Assembly: GCA_026394055.1 (NCBI GenBank)
Contig: JAPKYZ010000101.1
Span: 121,559-185,558, forward strand
Reading direction: 5' to 3'
DNA from: Acidobacteriota bacterium
Lineage (GTDB): Bacteria; Acidobacteriota; Terriglobia; Bryobacterales; Bryobacteraceae
DNA: 64,000 nt
Below the pieces are notes generated by a model. It was not told the origin of the DNA and did no database searches. It saw only the letters and a program-made list of their open reading frames with translations. The position numbers and the translations under genes are program-made. This document shows, piece after piece, positions 25,607 to 33,979 of this stretch (position 1 is the stretch's first letter; every line of letters starts with the position of its first letter).

Positions 25607-25897
25607 TTACCGGCGCGGACCCTCCGGTTCTGGAGGTGGACCCGCGCCTTCCTCATCTTCGGCGCGCTTCAATTCCTGCGCCTGCTTTTCCTGGACCACG
25701 TGGCGTTTGGCCGGTTCCGCCAATTGCTGCGCTTGCAGCAGAAAATTCGCCAGCCGGGCGTCATAGTTGCGGACGGCTTCTTTGTTGGGGATCAAGATCC
25801 AATCCTTTGCATCCATCCACAGCAAAAGCTGATTGACGCCTTTGAGCAGCAACAAAACCAGTACGGCCATGCCGAGCATGGCATAGGGCAACTCCAT
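25607..25897 (-). CDS. Small single-helix membrane protein
   Basis: A 96-aa protein with a strong ribosome binding site (AAAAAAGGAGATCTC before the ATG). One hydrophobic helix (YAMLGMAVLVLLLLKGVNQLLLWM) is followed by a charged, coiled-coil-prone region (about 45-80, FLLQAQQLAEPAKRHVVQEKQAQELKR) and a Pro/Glu-rich tail. No known family is recognised. It is followed on the same strand by another small membrane protein and an AAA+ ATPase. Confidence 0.65.
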   Translation of the reverse strand: MELPYAMLGMAVLVLLLLKGVNQLLLWMDAKDWILIPNKEAVRNYDARLANFLLQAQQLAEPAKRHVVQEKQAQELKRAEDEEGAGPPPEPEGPRR

Positions 25898-25995
25898 ATG
25901 AGATCTCCTTTTTTAAGGGCACACAACCGCGAGCGTCCCTCGCGCACGCTCCGCAACGGAGCCGTGCATCGTGGGACCGGTGGCGTTAGGCCAAT

Positions 25996-26181
25996 TTAGG
26001 AGACAACAGGCGGAGCGCGTCCAGGAGCGGATTCCACCACCAGTTCAGCCACCGCAGGCGCGTCCGGCGGCGGATGGAGGGTCTGGGAAGTGAGGTGGAA
26101 CGTTGGCTCAATGAAAGCCAGGCTGAAGGGAACACACAACAGCAGCGCCGCGACCAGCAGGAAGATCAGGCGGAGCTGCAT
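25996..26181 (-). CDS. Small exported or membrane peptide
   Basis: A 61-aa product with an N-terminal hydrophobic stretch (LIFLLVAALLLCVPFSLAFIEP), then a Pro-rich tail. It could be a short secreted or membrane-anchored peptide. It lies between the AAA+ ATPase (48 bp upstream) and the 96-aa membrane protein on the same strand, so it may belong to their transcript. No homology is recognised and the ribosome binding site is weak. Confidence 0.45.
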   Translation of the reverse strand: MQLRLIFLLVAALLLCVPFSLAFIEPTFHLTSQTLHPPPDAPAVAELVVESAPGRAPPVVS

Positions 26182-26229
26182 ACCCGTAGAGTAGCTCAGG
26201 TTCGTGGTTGGCGGCGCAGCTTTTGGGCG

Positions 26230-27552
26230 CTAGTCTTCCAAATGGTTGACGGTGAGGAAGGTGCTCTCAAAGGCGTGGTCGAGCACGTCGTCGGTCAGCT
26301 TGTACTCGCGGCGCTCAAAGGCGATGATGTCGAGTGCGTGGGAGATGACGTCGCGCGGTTGGCAGCGGCGGCGCTTTTTGCCGTTGCGGTAGTGCTTGGC
26401 GATGTAGCGTTCGATCAGCTCCGGCTCATGGTTCAGCTTCTTGGAAGCCGCAAAGCCGGCGAAGATGTTGGCGAACTCCTGTTCGTCGGGTGATCGCAGA
26501 AACATCTTGTACTGGATGCGGCGCAGGAAGGCCTCATCGCCCAGCTGGTCTGGGTTGAGGTTGGTGGAGAAGATCAAGAACGTCTCAAACGGGACGCGTG
26601 CTTTGCCGCCGGTGAGGAAGCTCAGGTAGTCCACGCGGCGTTCCATGGGCACGATCCAGCGATTCAGTACCTCCGTGGGCGCTACCTTCTGGCGGCCAAA
26701 GTCATCGATGAGATAGATGCCGTTGTTGGCCTTCATCTGGAAGGGCGCATCGTAGACTTTCGAGGTCGAGTTATAACTCAGGTCCAGCATGCCGAGGCTT
26801 AGTTCGCCGCCGCTGGTGATGAAGGGGCGCTTACACTTTACCCAGCGCGGGTCATGCGTCAGATCTTCCGAGACGGCGGACGAGAGGCTGAGCAGCGCCG
26901 AGGGCTCCGAGGCGGGCGGCGGGCCGCTCAGTTGGCGGTCGAGGGGCTGGTGGTAGACCGGGTCAAACACCTGGATGATCTGCCCCATGCACTCCACCGC
27001 ATAGGGGATGTACACCGGAGCCGATTGCAGATTGAAGAGCGCTTCCGCCAGATAGGTTTTGCCGTTGCCGGGCTGACCGTAGATCAAAAAGCTGCGGCCG
27101 GAGTTTACCGCCGGGCCGATCTGGCCCAAGATGTCGTCGCTGACCACCATGTGGCGGTAGGCGTCGCGCAGCATCTCGCCGGTCAACCAATTGGACTCCA
27201 GGCGCTGGGCTTCGACGATTTGCGCGTACTGCTCCATGGGCACCGGCAGAGCGCCGGAGTACTGGTTGGTCTCCAGGTGGTCGCGCGCCACTTGACGGCC
27301 GTGCTCGGAGAGGGCGAATACGCTTGAAACGCTGCCCATGCCCAGCGATCGTTTGACGGCCACATGCTGGGTCCGCTTCAGGTTGTCGAGGATTGGCTCG
27401 ATTAAGGAGAACTGGATACCCAGCCCCTGCGCCAGCTCGCGGCCCAAGCGTTCGCCGTCAAAGTAGAGCCGTTTCAACAGGATCTGTTCGATGGTGGCTT
27501 CGGCCAAGCCGATGGCGCCGAGACTTTCGGGGACGGAGGGGCAGGCAGGCAT
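26230..27552 (-). CDS. AAA+ ATPase with N-terminal winged-helix-like domain
   Basis: A 440-aa protein. Residues about 15-95 look like a winged helix (ATIEQILLKRLYFDGERLGREL, VSSVFALSEHGRQVARDHL). An AAA+ core follows: Walker A GQPGNGKT at 159-166, Walker B-like IYLIDDFGRQ near 275, and sensor-1-like FLIFSTNLNP near 325. The C-terminal lid contains HYRNGKKRRRCQPRD. It is a cytoplasmic ATPase of a type common in Acidobacteriota, of no settled function. It heads a group with two small membrane proteins. Confidence 0.82.
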   Translation of the reverse strand: MPACPSVPESLGAIGLAEATIEQILLKRLYFDGERLGRELAQGLGIQFSLIEPILDNLKRTQHVAVKRSLGMGSVSSVFALSEHGRQVARDHLETNQYSGALPVPMEQYAQIVEAQRLESNWLTGEMLRDAYRHMVVSDDILGQIGPAVNSGRSFLIYGQPGNGKTYLAEALFNLQSAPVYIPYAVECMGQIIQVFDPVYHQPLDRQLSGPPPASEPSALLSLSSAVSEDLTHDPRWVKCKRPFITSGGELSLGMLDLSYNSTSKVYDAPFQMKANNGIYLIDDFGRQKVAPTEVLNRWIVPMERRVDYLSFLTGGKARVPFETFLIFSTNLNPDQLGDEAFLRRIQYKMFLRSPDEQEFANIFAGFAASKKLNHEPELIERYIAKHYRNGKKRRRCQPRDVISHALDIIAFERREYKLTDDVLDHAFESTFLTVNHLED

Positions 27553-27853
27553 TCCAGGGTCTTATCGGCGGCGGCGGGACGGATGTCGGGGAAAATGAGG
27601 GCTAGCCCGATCTAGAAGGTGATATTTCTGTTCGGGCTGGCGAACACGATGTCGATCAACGGAAATTTGCGCCGCAGGCGATACGATCCGGGTGGTGGAA
27701 GCACTCAACAGTGTGCGGGTTCACCCAAGGGTGGCCATCCCGCATCGAAGCGCCGCTGAGAACGATGGCTCAGCCTAGGCGGAGCCTACCCAAAAATGAA
27801 CCCCCTAGCCCCCGTTGCGCTTGCTCAAGTGATGAGATAATGAAGGACCACCG
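27553..27853. other. Divergent intergenic region, AAA+ ATPase / kinase
   Basis: A 301-bp spacer upstream of both genes. Near the kinase start there is a GATAAT box (27836-27841) with TTGCGC at 27815, but the 15-bp spacing is short, so this is only a weak promoter candidate. Nothing else is recognised. Confidence 0.4.
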
Positions 27854-30739
27854 ATGGAGGCTCCTTCTCCACAGCCCGACAAAACGGAAACGATTGAGGC
27901 GGTTGCGCAGCCGCACGGGTTGCCACCGTTGTTCGCTGGCCGTTATGAAGTCCGCAACCTGATTGCCGAGGGCGGAATGGGCGCGGTGTTCCGCGTGTTC
28001 GACCGGCAACTCCATCAGGAGATTGCACTTAAGACCATAAAATCCGACATGGCCAGCAACGCCGAAGTGGCCAAGCGCTTCAACCAGGAAGTGTCAATGG
28101 CGCTCCGGGTGACGCACAAAAATGTGATCCGGATTTTCGACATGGGTGAGTCCAGTGGCATCAAGTATCTCACCATGGAGCTGGTGGACGGCGACGATCT
28201 GCACAAGCTGGTGCGGCGCCGGAAAGCGGAAGGCAAGCCCCTGAACTATTCCGAGCGAGCCCGCATCATGCGGGACGTCGCCCGGGCCCTGGAAGCGGCT
28301 CACGAAGTGGGCGTCATTCACCGCGATCTGAAGCCCTCCAACATCATGGTGGACACCAAGGGCGTGGTGAAAGTAATGGACTTCGGCTTGGCGCGTCCGG
28401 CCGAAACCAACCCCGGCGATCAAGGCCTGACCCGGGTGGGCCAGGTGCTGGGCACGCCGCGTTACATGTCGCCCGAACAGGCGCGGGATCTGCCGGTGGA
28501 TCCGCGTTCTGACATCTTCACGTTCGGCGTGATCCTGTACGAGATGCTGACCGGCGTCAGCCCCTACAAGGCTGAGACGCCGATGGATTCGATGATCATG
28601 CGGACGCATACCGTGCCCGTGCCGCCGGTGAATGTGGCTCCGGATGTGCCTTCGGAGTTGAATGCGATCGCGGTGGGGTGCCTGCAAATCCAGCCCGAGA
28701 ATCGGATTCAATCCGCGACGGAACTGGCCATCTGGCTGGACGAGTTCCTGCACCCCAGCGGCACCAGCACGCAACTGGTGGCCACGGGTATCCGCACCAT
28801 GGCCTATTCCACCGCGGTGGCGCCCGTGTCGCCGACGATGGCGATGGACGCCGCACCGACGGTGACCACCATGATGCCGGTGGCCGCGCCGCCTCCGGTG
28901 GTCAGCCGCCGCAAGTGGTTTTTGGCTGCGGGCGGTGCGGTGGTGGCCGCCGGAGCCGGCTATGGCATTTTCCGCTATACCCAACCCGCGGCCTCCTCGC
29001 TGAAACCGGGGGCTCCGGTGACGCTGCTGGTGGCGGATTTTGTGAACAATACCGGCGACCCGAACCTGAACGGCACCATGGAGCCGTTGCTCTCATTGGC
29101 GCTGGAAGATTCGGCCTTTGTGAACATCTTCAGCCGGGGAGCTGCTTTGCGCGAGCTGGCGGCGGTGAACGCGGGCGCGGACCGCATCGGCGGGGCCACC
29201 GCGCAGCTGCTGGCCCGGCGTCTGGGTGTTGGCCTGATCATTGATGGAACCATCGACGGCCGCGACGGGAAGTTCGAAGTAAAGGTCCGCGCCGTGGACC
29301 CCAATGGCACGGTGCTGAAGGAAGCGGTGGCGACGGCTTCGAAGCCAGACCAGTTGCTGACTGCCGTGGCCAAGCTGGCTCCGGAGCTGCGCCAAGCCTT
29401 CGGCGACGCGACGCCGGGCTCATCGGCGGAGACCTACACCACAACGTCGCTGGAAGCCGCGCACGCCTATGCCCGGGCGCAGGATCTGGGTTTCCGGGGG
29501 CGCTTCCAGGAATCGCTGGTGGAATACCAGCGCACGATCTCGCTCGATCCCAGCATGGGACGCGCCTATGCCGGAATGGCCACCGTCAACCGCAACGCTG
29601 GCCAGCTGGCGGCCGCGGAGGACAACTTCAAGCAGGCCTTGTCCCGGATTGACCGCATGACGGAGCGCGAGCAATACCGCACGCGCGGCAGCTATGCCAT
29701 TACGGTGGAGAACTACCGCAAGGCGGTGGAAGAGTTCACGCAACTGGTGAAGAAGTTCCCGGCCGACAACACCGGCCATGGAAACTTGGCGGTGGCTCTG
29801 CTCCAGATCCGCGATGTGGACCGGGCGCTGGTGGAAGGCCGCGAGGCCACCCGCATCAACCCGGCCAGCTTGTCGCAACAAAACAATGTTGCTTACTATC
29901 TGCTGTATGCGGGCAACTTTGACGGCGCGCTGCGCCAGGCTAAGTTAGTGACCGACAAAGACCCCGGCTATCTCAAGGCGCACATGGTGGCCGCGTTGGC
30001 CAACTTGGCCCTGGGTAATGTGGATGCGGCTCGCGCCTCTTTTGAGCGTGCGGGGCCGCCGGGCGCGCTGGGTCTGGCGGATATCGATTTTCTGGAAGGC
30101 AGCTTCCAGGCCGTGATCAACCGTTTGTCCAACTCCAAAACCGACGCCGAGCAGGTGGTGGCCGCCCAAGCGATGTTGCGGCTGGGAGACCGGCGTGGTG
30201 CGGTGGCGTTGGCGGATCAGGTGGCCACCGGTAGCAAATCGCTGGGCGCGCTGTATCAGGCCGCGCTCACACTGCAAGCAGCCGGAGTGACGGCTCGCGC
30301 TCGGGCGATTGCCCGCCAGTTGGGCACGCGGCTGGGCGAGGGTCCGCAGATGTACTCCAATCTGATCGAGTCCGAGTGCGCCTTGGCCGCGGGTCAGACG
30401 CAGGAAGCGGTCCGGTTTGCCGCCGACGCGCAGAAGATGGTGGATACCTGGTTGGGCCGTTATCATCTGGGCCGGGCCTATCTACAGGCGAAAGGGTATG
30501 CCGAGGCGCAATCAGAGTTCGACCATTGCGTCCGCCGCGCGGGCGAAGCCACCGGCGTGTTCATCGACGATCTGCCTACCTGGCGTCTGATGGCGCCCGC
30601 TTACTTCTATCTCGCTCAGTCCGAGGAAGGGCTGGGGTCGGCCGGGGCGAAGACGAGCTATCAGAAGTTCTTGAACCTGGCCAAGAACCTGCCGCCGAAC
30701 GACCCGATGGCTGTGCAGGCGCGTAAAGGGATCAAGTAA
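27854..30739 (+). CDS. Transmembrane serine/threonine protein kinase with TPR sensor domain
   Basis: A 961-aa Hanks-type kinase. The catalytic domain covers about residues 29-300: G-loop IAEGGMGAVFRV, Lys in EIALKTIK, the HRDLKPSN loop, DFGLA, and the APE-equivalent MSPEQA. A Pro/Thr-rich linker leads to one transmembrane helix (WFLAAGGAVVAAGAGYGIF, near 355-373). Outside follow a sheet-like domain (about 385-510, TLLVADFVNNTGDPNLNGTM) and TPR repeats (about 535-955). The layout is typical of Acidobacteriota kinases that sense periplasmic signals. The PP2C phosphatase at 19.3 kb is a possible antagonist. Confidence 0.95.
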   Translation: MEAPSPQPDKTETIEAVAQPHGLPPLFAGRYEVRNLIAEGGMGAVFRVFDRQLHQEIALKTIKSDMASNAEVAKRFNQEVSMALRVTHKNVIRIFDMGESSGIKYLTMELVDGDDLHKLVRRRKAEGKPLNYSERARIMRDVARALEAAHEVGVIHRDLKPSNIMVDTKGVVKVMDFGLARPAETNPGDQGLTRVGQVLGTPRYMSPEQARDLPVDPRSDIFTFGVILYEMLTGVSPYKAETPMDSMIMRTHTVPVPPVNVAPDVPSELNAIAVGCLQIQPENRIQSATELAIWLDEFLHPSGTSTQLVATGIRTMAYSTAVAPVSPTMAMDAAPTVTTMMPVAAPPPVVSRRKWFLAAGGAVVAAGAGYGIFRYTQPAASSLKPGAPVTLLVADFVNNTGDPNLNGTMEPLLSLALEDSAFVNIFSRGAALRELAAVNAGADRIGGATAQLLARRLGVGLIIDGTIDGRDGKFEVKVRAVDPNGTVLKEAVATASKPDQLLTAVAKLAPELRQAFGDATPGSSAETYTTTSLEAAHAYARAQDLGFRGRFQESLVEYQRTISLDPSMGRAYAGMATVNRNAGQLAAAEDNFKQALSRIDRMTEREQYRTRGSYAITVENYRKAVEEFTQLVKKFPADNTGHGNLAVALLQIRDVDRALVEGREATRINPASLSQQNNVAYYLLYAGNFDGALRQAKLVTDKDPGYLKAHMVAALANLALGNVDAARASFERAGPPGALGLADIDFLEGSFQAVINRLSNSKTDAEQVVAAQAMLRLGDRRGAVALADQVATGSKSLGALYQAALTLQAAGVTARARAIARQLGTRLGEGPQMYSNLIESECALAAGQTQEAVRFAADAQKMVDTWLGRYHLGRAYLQAKGYAEAQSEFDHCVRRAGEATGVFIDDLPTWRLMAPAYFYLAQSEEGLGSAGAKTSYQKFLNLAKNLPPNDPMAVQARKGIK

Positions 30740-30880
30740 GGTCGCGCTTGGCGCTGGCAGGCAGATAGATAGTAGCGCAGGCCTTCAGCCTTGCAGGCGG
30801 AGTTCATTCCGGCTCGGGGCTCGGAGAAGCAGAAGAGGCTTTGATCTGAGGCGTTTGCGGTGGCCCGGCGGGACTGAGTT

Positions 30881-30913
30881 CCCGCTGCAGGCTGAAGCCT
30901 GCGGCACAGCGGG
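30881..30913. terminator. Nested hairpin between convergent genes
   Basis: CCCGCTG (30881) pairs with CAGCGGG (30907), enclosing GCAGGCT-GA-AGCCTGC. It lies between the 3' ends of the kinase and porin genes. It lacks a U-tract and the palindrome type recurs nearby (about 30778-30800, degraded), so it is part terminator, part dispersed repeat. Confidence 0.55.
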
Positions 30914-30971
30914 CGGAGCCACTCGCGACGAGGGAGTGGCTCCTTGTCACCTGGTTGCCGCAGCCTGCTAG
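30914..30971. repeat. REP-like palindromic element, copy near 30.9 kb
   Basis: GGAGCCACTC (30915) pairs with GAGTGGCTCC (30934), followed by the tail TTGCCGCAGCCTGCTAG. The order GAGCCAC...GAGGGAGTGG...CCGCAGCCTG is shared with the element at 63928-63983, so this is a dispersed family. It overlaps the last codons of the porin gene. Confidence 0.65.
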
Positions 30972-32260
30972 AGATGGAAGTCGACAAAGAAGGCGTAGAA
31001 GCCGCGGCCGGATCCTGGGGAGTAAGTCTTTAAAAACTTACCGGCCGTCAGGTGGCCCCATTGGGCGCCGATGTTGTAATACTTCGACGTGACGAAATCG
31101 CCCATCACATCGAACTCGTGGCCCACATCGCGGTACTGCGCGCCCCCGCGGACGGCGGGGACGGAGATGGCTCCGTTGAAGGCGTAGAGCGCATCGTACT
31201 TACTGGCTAGCCAGAGGTAACGCTCCTCCGCGCGGACGGTGAGCCACTTACGGGGCTGCAGCTTCAGGGCCGCCCGCATATTCTCAGCATTGCGGCGGCC
31301 TTGCTGGTCGGTGAGGCCGTAGATCAGGTGGTTGGTGGGGTAGAGCTGGTCGAAGGTGTTCACTTGGCCATCGCCTTGATGGCGGTCACCGGAAGCGTAG
31401 TTGAACTCGGTGGCCAACGTGGCGTTCCAGGGCAGCTGGCTGATGCGCCGGTTGGCTTGCGCGAGCACGGACCAGGCGCGCAGTGACGAGGCGCCGATGG
31501 TGCCGCGTTGGCCGATCAGCTCGCTTTCATAGGTCCACAGCTTGCGGAAGCCGCCCGCCGTCCGCAAGCCAAACGTGGAGCTGTCATAGTGACCCGCCTT
31601 GCCGAACTCGCCGCCAAAGCTGGGGGCGACGCGGTAGAGAAAGTATGGCTCGATCTTACTGCCAGTGATTAGTGAGCCGATCGAGGCGTAGGCGCCATAC
31701 AAGTTATTGCCTTGCTTGTGATGATCCCAGTGGTCGGCATCGGATTGCACCACCGAGGCCGCGAACAGATCGACGCGATTGGCGCCGTGATGCAAAGCCA
31801 GGCGCGTCCCGTCGTAGACGCGTGGCACGTTGCTCCATTCCGCATTTCCTAGCAGCCTTTCAGAACCGAAGGCCAGCCGCTGGCGGCCGACCCGCAGGTC
31901 CCACAAGCCACCCTCTTTGCCGAGCCCGATATAGGCCTGGCGCAAGTCGAAGGTGTCGCGATAGGAGGGGTCATGGGTGGGGATGCCGACGCTGCGGGAA
32001 TCCTGTACTTCGCCGTAGAACTGGAGCCAGGAGTTGGGCCGAATGAGCGTCGAAAACCGGTACCGTTGCAGTAGAAAATCTTGGTCATTGCCCTCGGTAA
32101 AACGGAGGCCGTGCTGACCTTCCGCCCGAAGCCGGGTCTGGACGCCCAGGGTGAGCCAGGAGGGAAGCTCCTGATTCAGGGGACCCCGGTTGTCGGCGCC
32201 CTGTGCCATTGCGAAACTGAGCAGAACGGCCAACATGTTGAAAAGAATGCGGTTCGCCAT
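30968..32260 (-). CDS. Alginate-export-type outer membrane porin
   Basis: A 430-aa protein with a signal peptide (ILFNMLAVLLSFAMAQG). The mature part matches the alginate export (AlgE-like) beta-barrel family: WLTLGVQTRLRAEGQ, FLLQRYRFSTLIRPNSWLQFYGEVQDSR, FDLRQAYIGLG, LRVGRQRLAFGSERLLG, and a C-terminal FYAFFVDFHL ending in an aromatic. It forms a passive outer-membrane channel, possibly for sugars or anions. It is divergent from the SulP-Dab operon across about 115 bp that contains a perfect dyad. Substrate unknown. Confidence 0.85.
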   Translation of the reverse strand: MANRILFNMLAVLLSFAMAQGADNRGPLNQELPSWLTLGVQTRLRAEGQHGLRFTEGNDQDFLLQRYRFSTLIRPNSWLQFYGEVQDSRSVGIPTHDPSYRDTFDLRQAYIGLGKEGGLWDLRVGRQRLAFGSERLLGNAEWSNVPRVYDGTRLALHHGANRVDLFAASVVQSDADHWDHHKQGNNLYGAYASIGSLITGSKIEPYFLYRVAPSFGGEFGKAGHYDSSTFGLRTAGGFRKLWTYESELIGQRGTIGASSLRAWSVLAQANRRISQLPWNATLATEFNYASGDRHQGDGQVNTFDQLYPTNHLIYGLTDQQGRRNAENMRAALKLQPRKWLTVRAEERYLWLASKYDALYAFNGAISVPAVRGGAQYRDVGHEFDVMGDFVTSKYYNIGAQWGHLTAGKFLKTYSPGSGRGFYAFFVDFHL

Positions 32261-32304
32261 GTATAGTTCATGCTAATGGACAAAACCTGAGATTGGAATA
32301 ACCT

Positions 32305-32319
32305 CTGAACGCGGTTCAG
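32305..32319. promoter_or_regulatory. Candidate operator dyad between porin and SulP genes
   Basis: CTGAAC-GCG-GTTCAG is a perfect 6-bp dyad in the short divergent spacer, with a second small dyad CCCC-GTATCGA-GGGG just after it (32321-32337). The position is suited to control both divergent transcripts. Binding protein unknown. Confidence 0.4.
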
Positions 32320-32375
32320 CACCCCGTATCGAGGGGATAGGCGTAATGGGGCCCCACCGCCGATGCTTAAGTACT

Positions 32376-33959
32376 ATGGAACGCCTTTCCACCTTCAAGC
32401 CCGATCTGTTGGCCGGATTCCTGGTCTTTCTGATCGCATTGCCCCTCTGTCTGGGCATCTCGCTGGCCAGTGGGTATCCGCCCACCGGCGGCTTGATCAC
32501 GGCGATTGTGGGGGGCATGGTGGTGTCGCTGCTGGGCAGCGCGCGGCTGACGATCAAGGGACCGGCGGCGGGGCTGATCGTCGTCGCCATTGGCGCAGTG
32601 ACCGAACTGGGCGGCGGCGCGGTGGGCTACAAGCGAGCCCTGGCCGTGGGCGTGATGGCGGGCGTGATCCAGATTGCCTTGGCGCTGTTGCGGGCCGGGG
32701 TGTTAGGAGATCTGATGCCGTCGGCGGTGGTCCACGGCATGCTGGCGGCCATCGGCGTCATCATTATTTCCAAGCAAGCTCACGTGGCGCTGGGCGTGAC
32801 GCCCGAAGGCAAGGAGCCGCTGCACTTGCTGGCCGAAATTCCGCATAGCATCGCCAACCTGAATCCGGAGGTGCTGACCATCGGGCTGATCTCGCTGCTG
32901 ATCCTGTTTGGCATGCCGCTGCTGAAAATGCAGTGGTTGAAGAAGGTTCCGGCTCCGATGGTGGTGCTGGCGGTGACGATTCCGATCGGCATGCTGTTTG
33001 ATCTCGATCACGAACACATCTACAACTTTGCCAATCACATGTACCACGTCGGACCGAAGTACCTGATCCGGCTACCGGCGTCGTTGATGAGCGCCATTGC
33101 GTTCCCCGATTTCTCGGAAGCCTTCAGTGCGACCTCGATCAAGTACGTCATCATGTTCTCGCTAGTGGGGACGATTGAGTCCCTGCTGAGTGTCACGGCG
33201 GTGGATGCGCTGGACCCCAAGCGCCGCACCAGCGACCTGAATCGCGACCTGCTGGCCACCGGTGTCGGCAACACGATTGCGGCCTCGATCGGCGGTCTGC
33301 CGATGATCTCCGAGATCGTCCGTAGCAAAGCCAACATTGATGCCGGTGCCGATAGCCGCTGGGCCAACTTCTTCCACGGCATGTTCCTGCTGGCGGCGCT
33401 GGTGCTGATCCCCGGCCTGCTGCAAGAGATCCCGATGGCCGCGCTGGCGGGCATGCTGATCTTTACCGGCTTCCGCCTGGCGTCACCGAAAGAGTTCGTC
33501 CACGTCTATAAGATTGGGCCGGAGCAGTTATTCCTGTTTGTCACCACATTGCTCGTGACCCTGGCCACGGACCTGCTAGTGGGTGTGGGCATTGGGCTGG
33601 TCTTGAAAGTGCTGATCCACCTGAAGAACGGCGCACCGTTGAAGACGTTGTTCAGCGCGCCGGTGAAGGACGAGATCCGTGGTGACGAGATGATTCTACA
33701 GGTTTATGATTCCGCGGTCTTCACGAACTATCTGGGCCTGAAGCGCCGTCTGGAAAACATCCCCGATGGGATCCGCCGCGTGGTGGTGGATTTCAGCAAT
33801 GCCTGGGTGGTGGATCACACCGTCATCGAGAAGTTGCACCGGTTGGGTGGCAACTGGTCCGACCGGGAGCTGGTGCTGGACGGCTTTGACCAGCATGAGC
33901 CGATGTCATCTCACGAGATGGCGGCCCGCCGGAAGCGCCGGGCGCTGGCTTCGGTGTAG
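32376..33959 (+). CDS. SulP family anion (likely bicarbonate) transporter with STAS domain
   Basis: A 527-aa SulP/SLC26 transporter. About 12-14 helices cover residues 1-440 (DLLAGFLVFLIALPLCLGISLASG, GPAAGLIVVAIGAV, SLVGTIESLLSVTAVDALDP, GNTIAASIGGLPMISEIVRSKA). A C-terminal STAS domain covers about 450-527 (MILQVYDSAVFTNYLGLKR, VVVDFSNAWVVDHTVIEKL). SulP proteins carry bicarbonate, sulfate or other anions. The ATG at 32376 is preferred over one 10 codons upstream. It is 20 bp from dabA, which makes bicarbonate the likely substrate; that is inference from context. Confidence 0.9.
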   Translation: MERLSTFKPDLLAGFLVFLIALPLCLGISLASGYPPTGGLITAIVGGMVVSLLGSARLTIKGPAAGLIVVAIGAVTELGGGAVGYKRALAVGVMAGVIQIALALLRAGVLGDLMPSAVVHGMLAAIGVIIISKQAHVALGVTPEGKEPLHLLAEIPHSIANLNPEVLTIGLISLLILFGMPLLKMQWLKKVPAPMVVLAVTIPIGMLFDLDHEHIYNFANHMYHVGPKYLIRLPASLMSAIAFPDFSEAFSATSIKYVIMFSLVGTIESLLSVTAVDALDPKRRTSDLNRDLLATGVGNTIAASIGGLPMISEIVRSKANIDAGADSRWANFFHGMFLLAALVLIPGLLQEIPMAALAGMLIFTGFRLASPKEFVHVYKIGPEQLFLFVTTLLVTLATDLLVGVGIGLVLKVLIHLKNGAPLKTLFSAPVKDEIRGDEMILQVYDSAVFTNYLGLKRRLENIPDGIRRVVVDFSNAWVVDHTVIEKLHRLGGNWSDRELVLDGFDQHEPMSSHEMAARRKRRALASV

Positions 33960-33979
33960 CCCCTGAAGATCCACGAACT

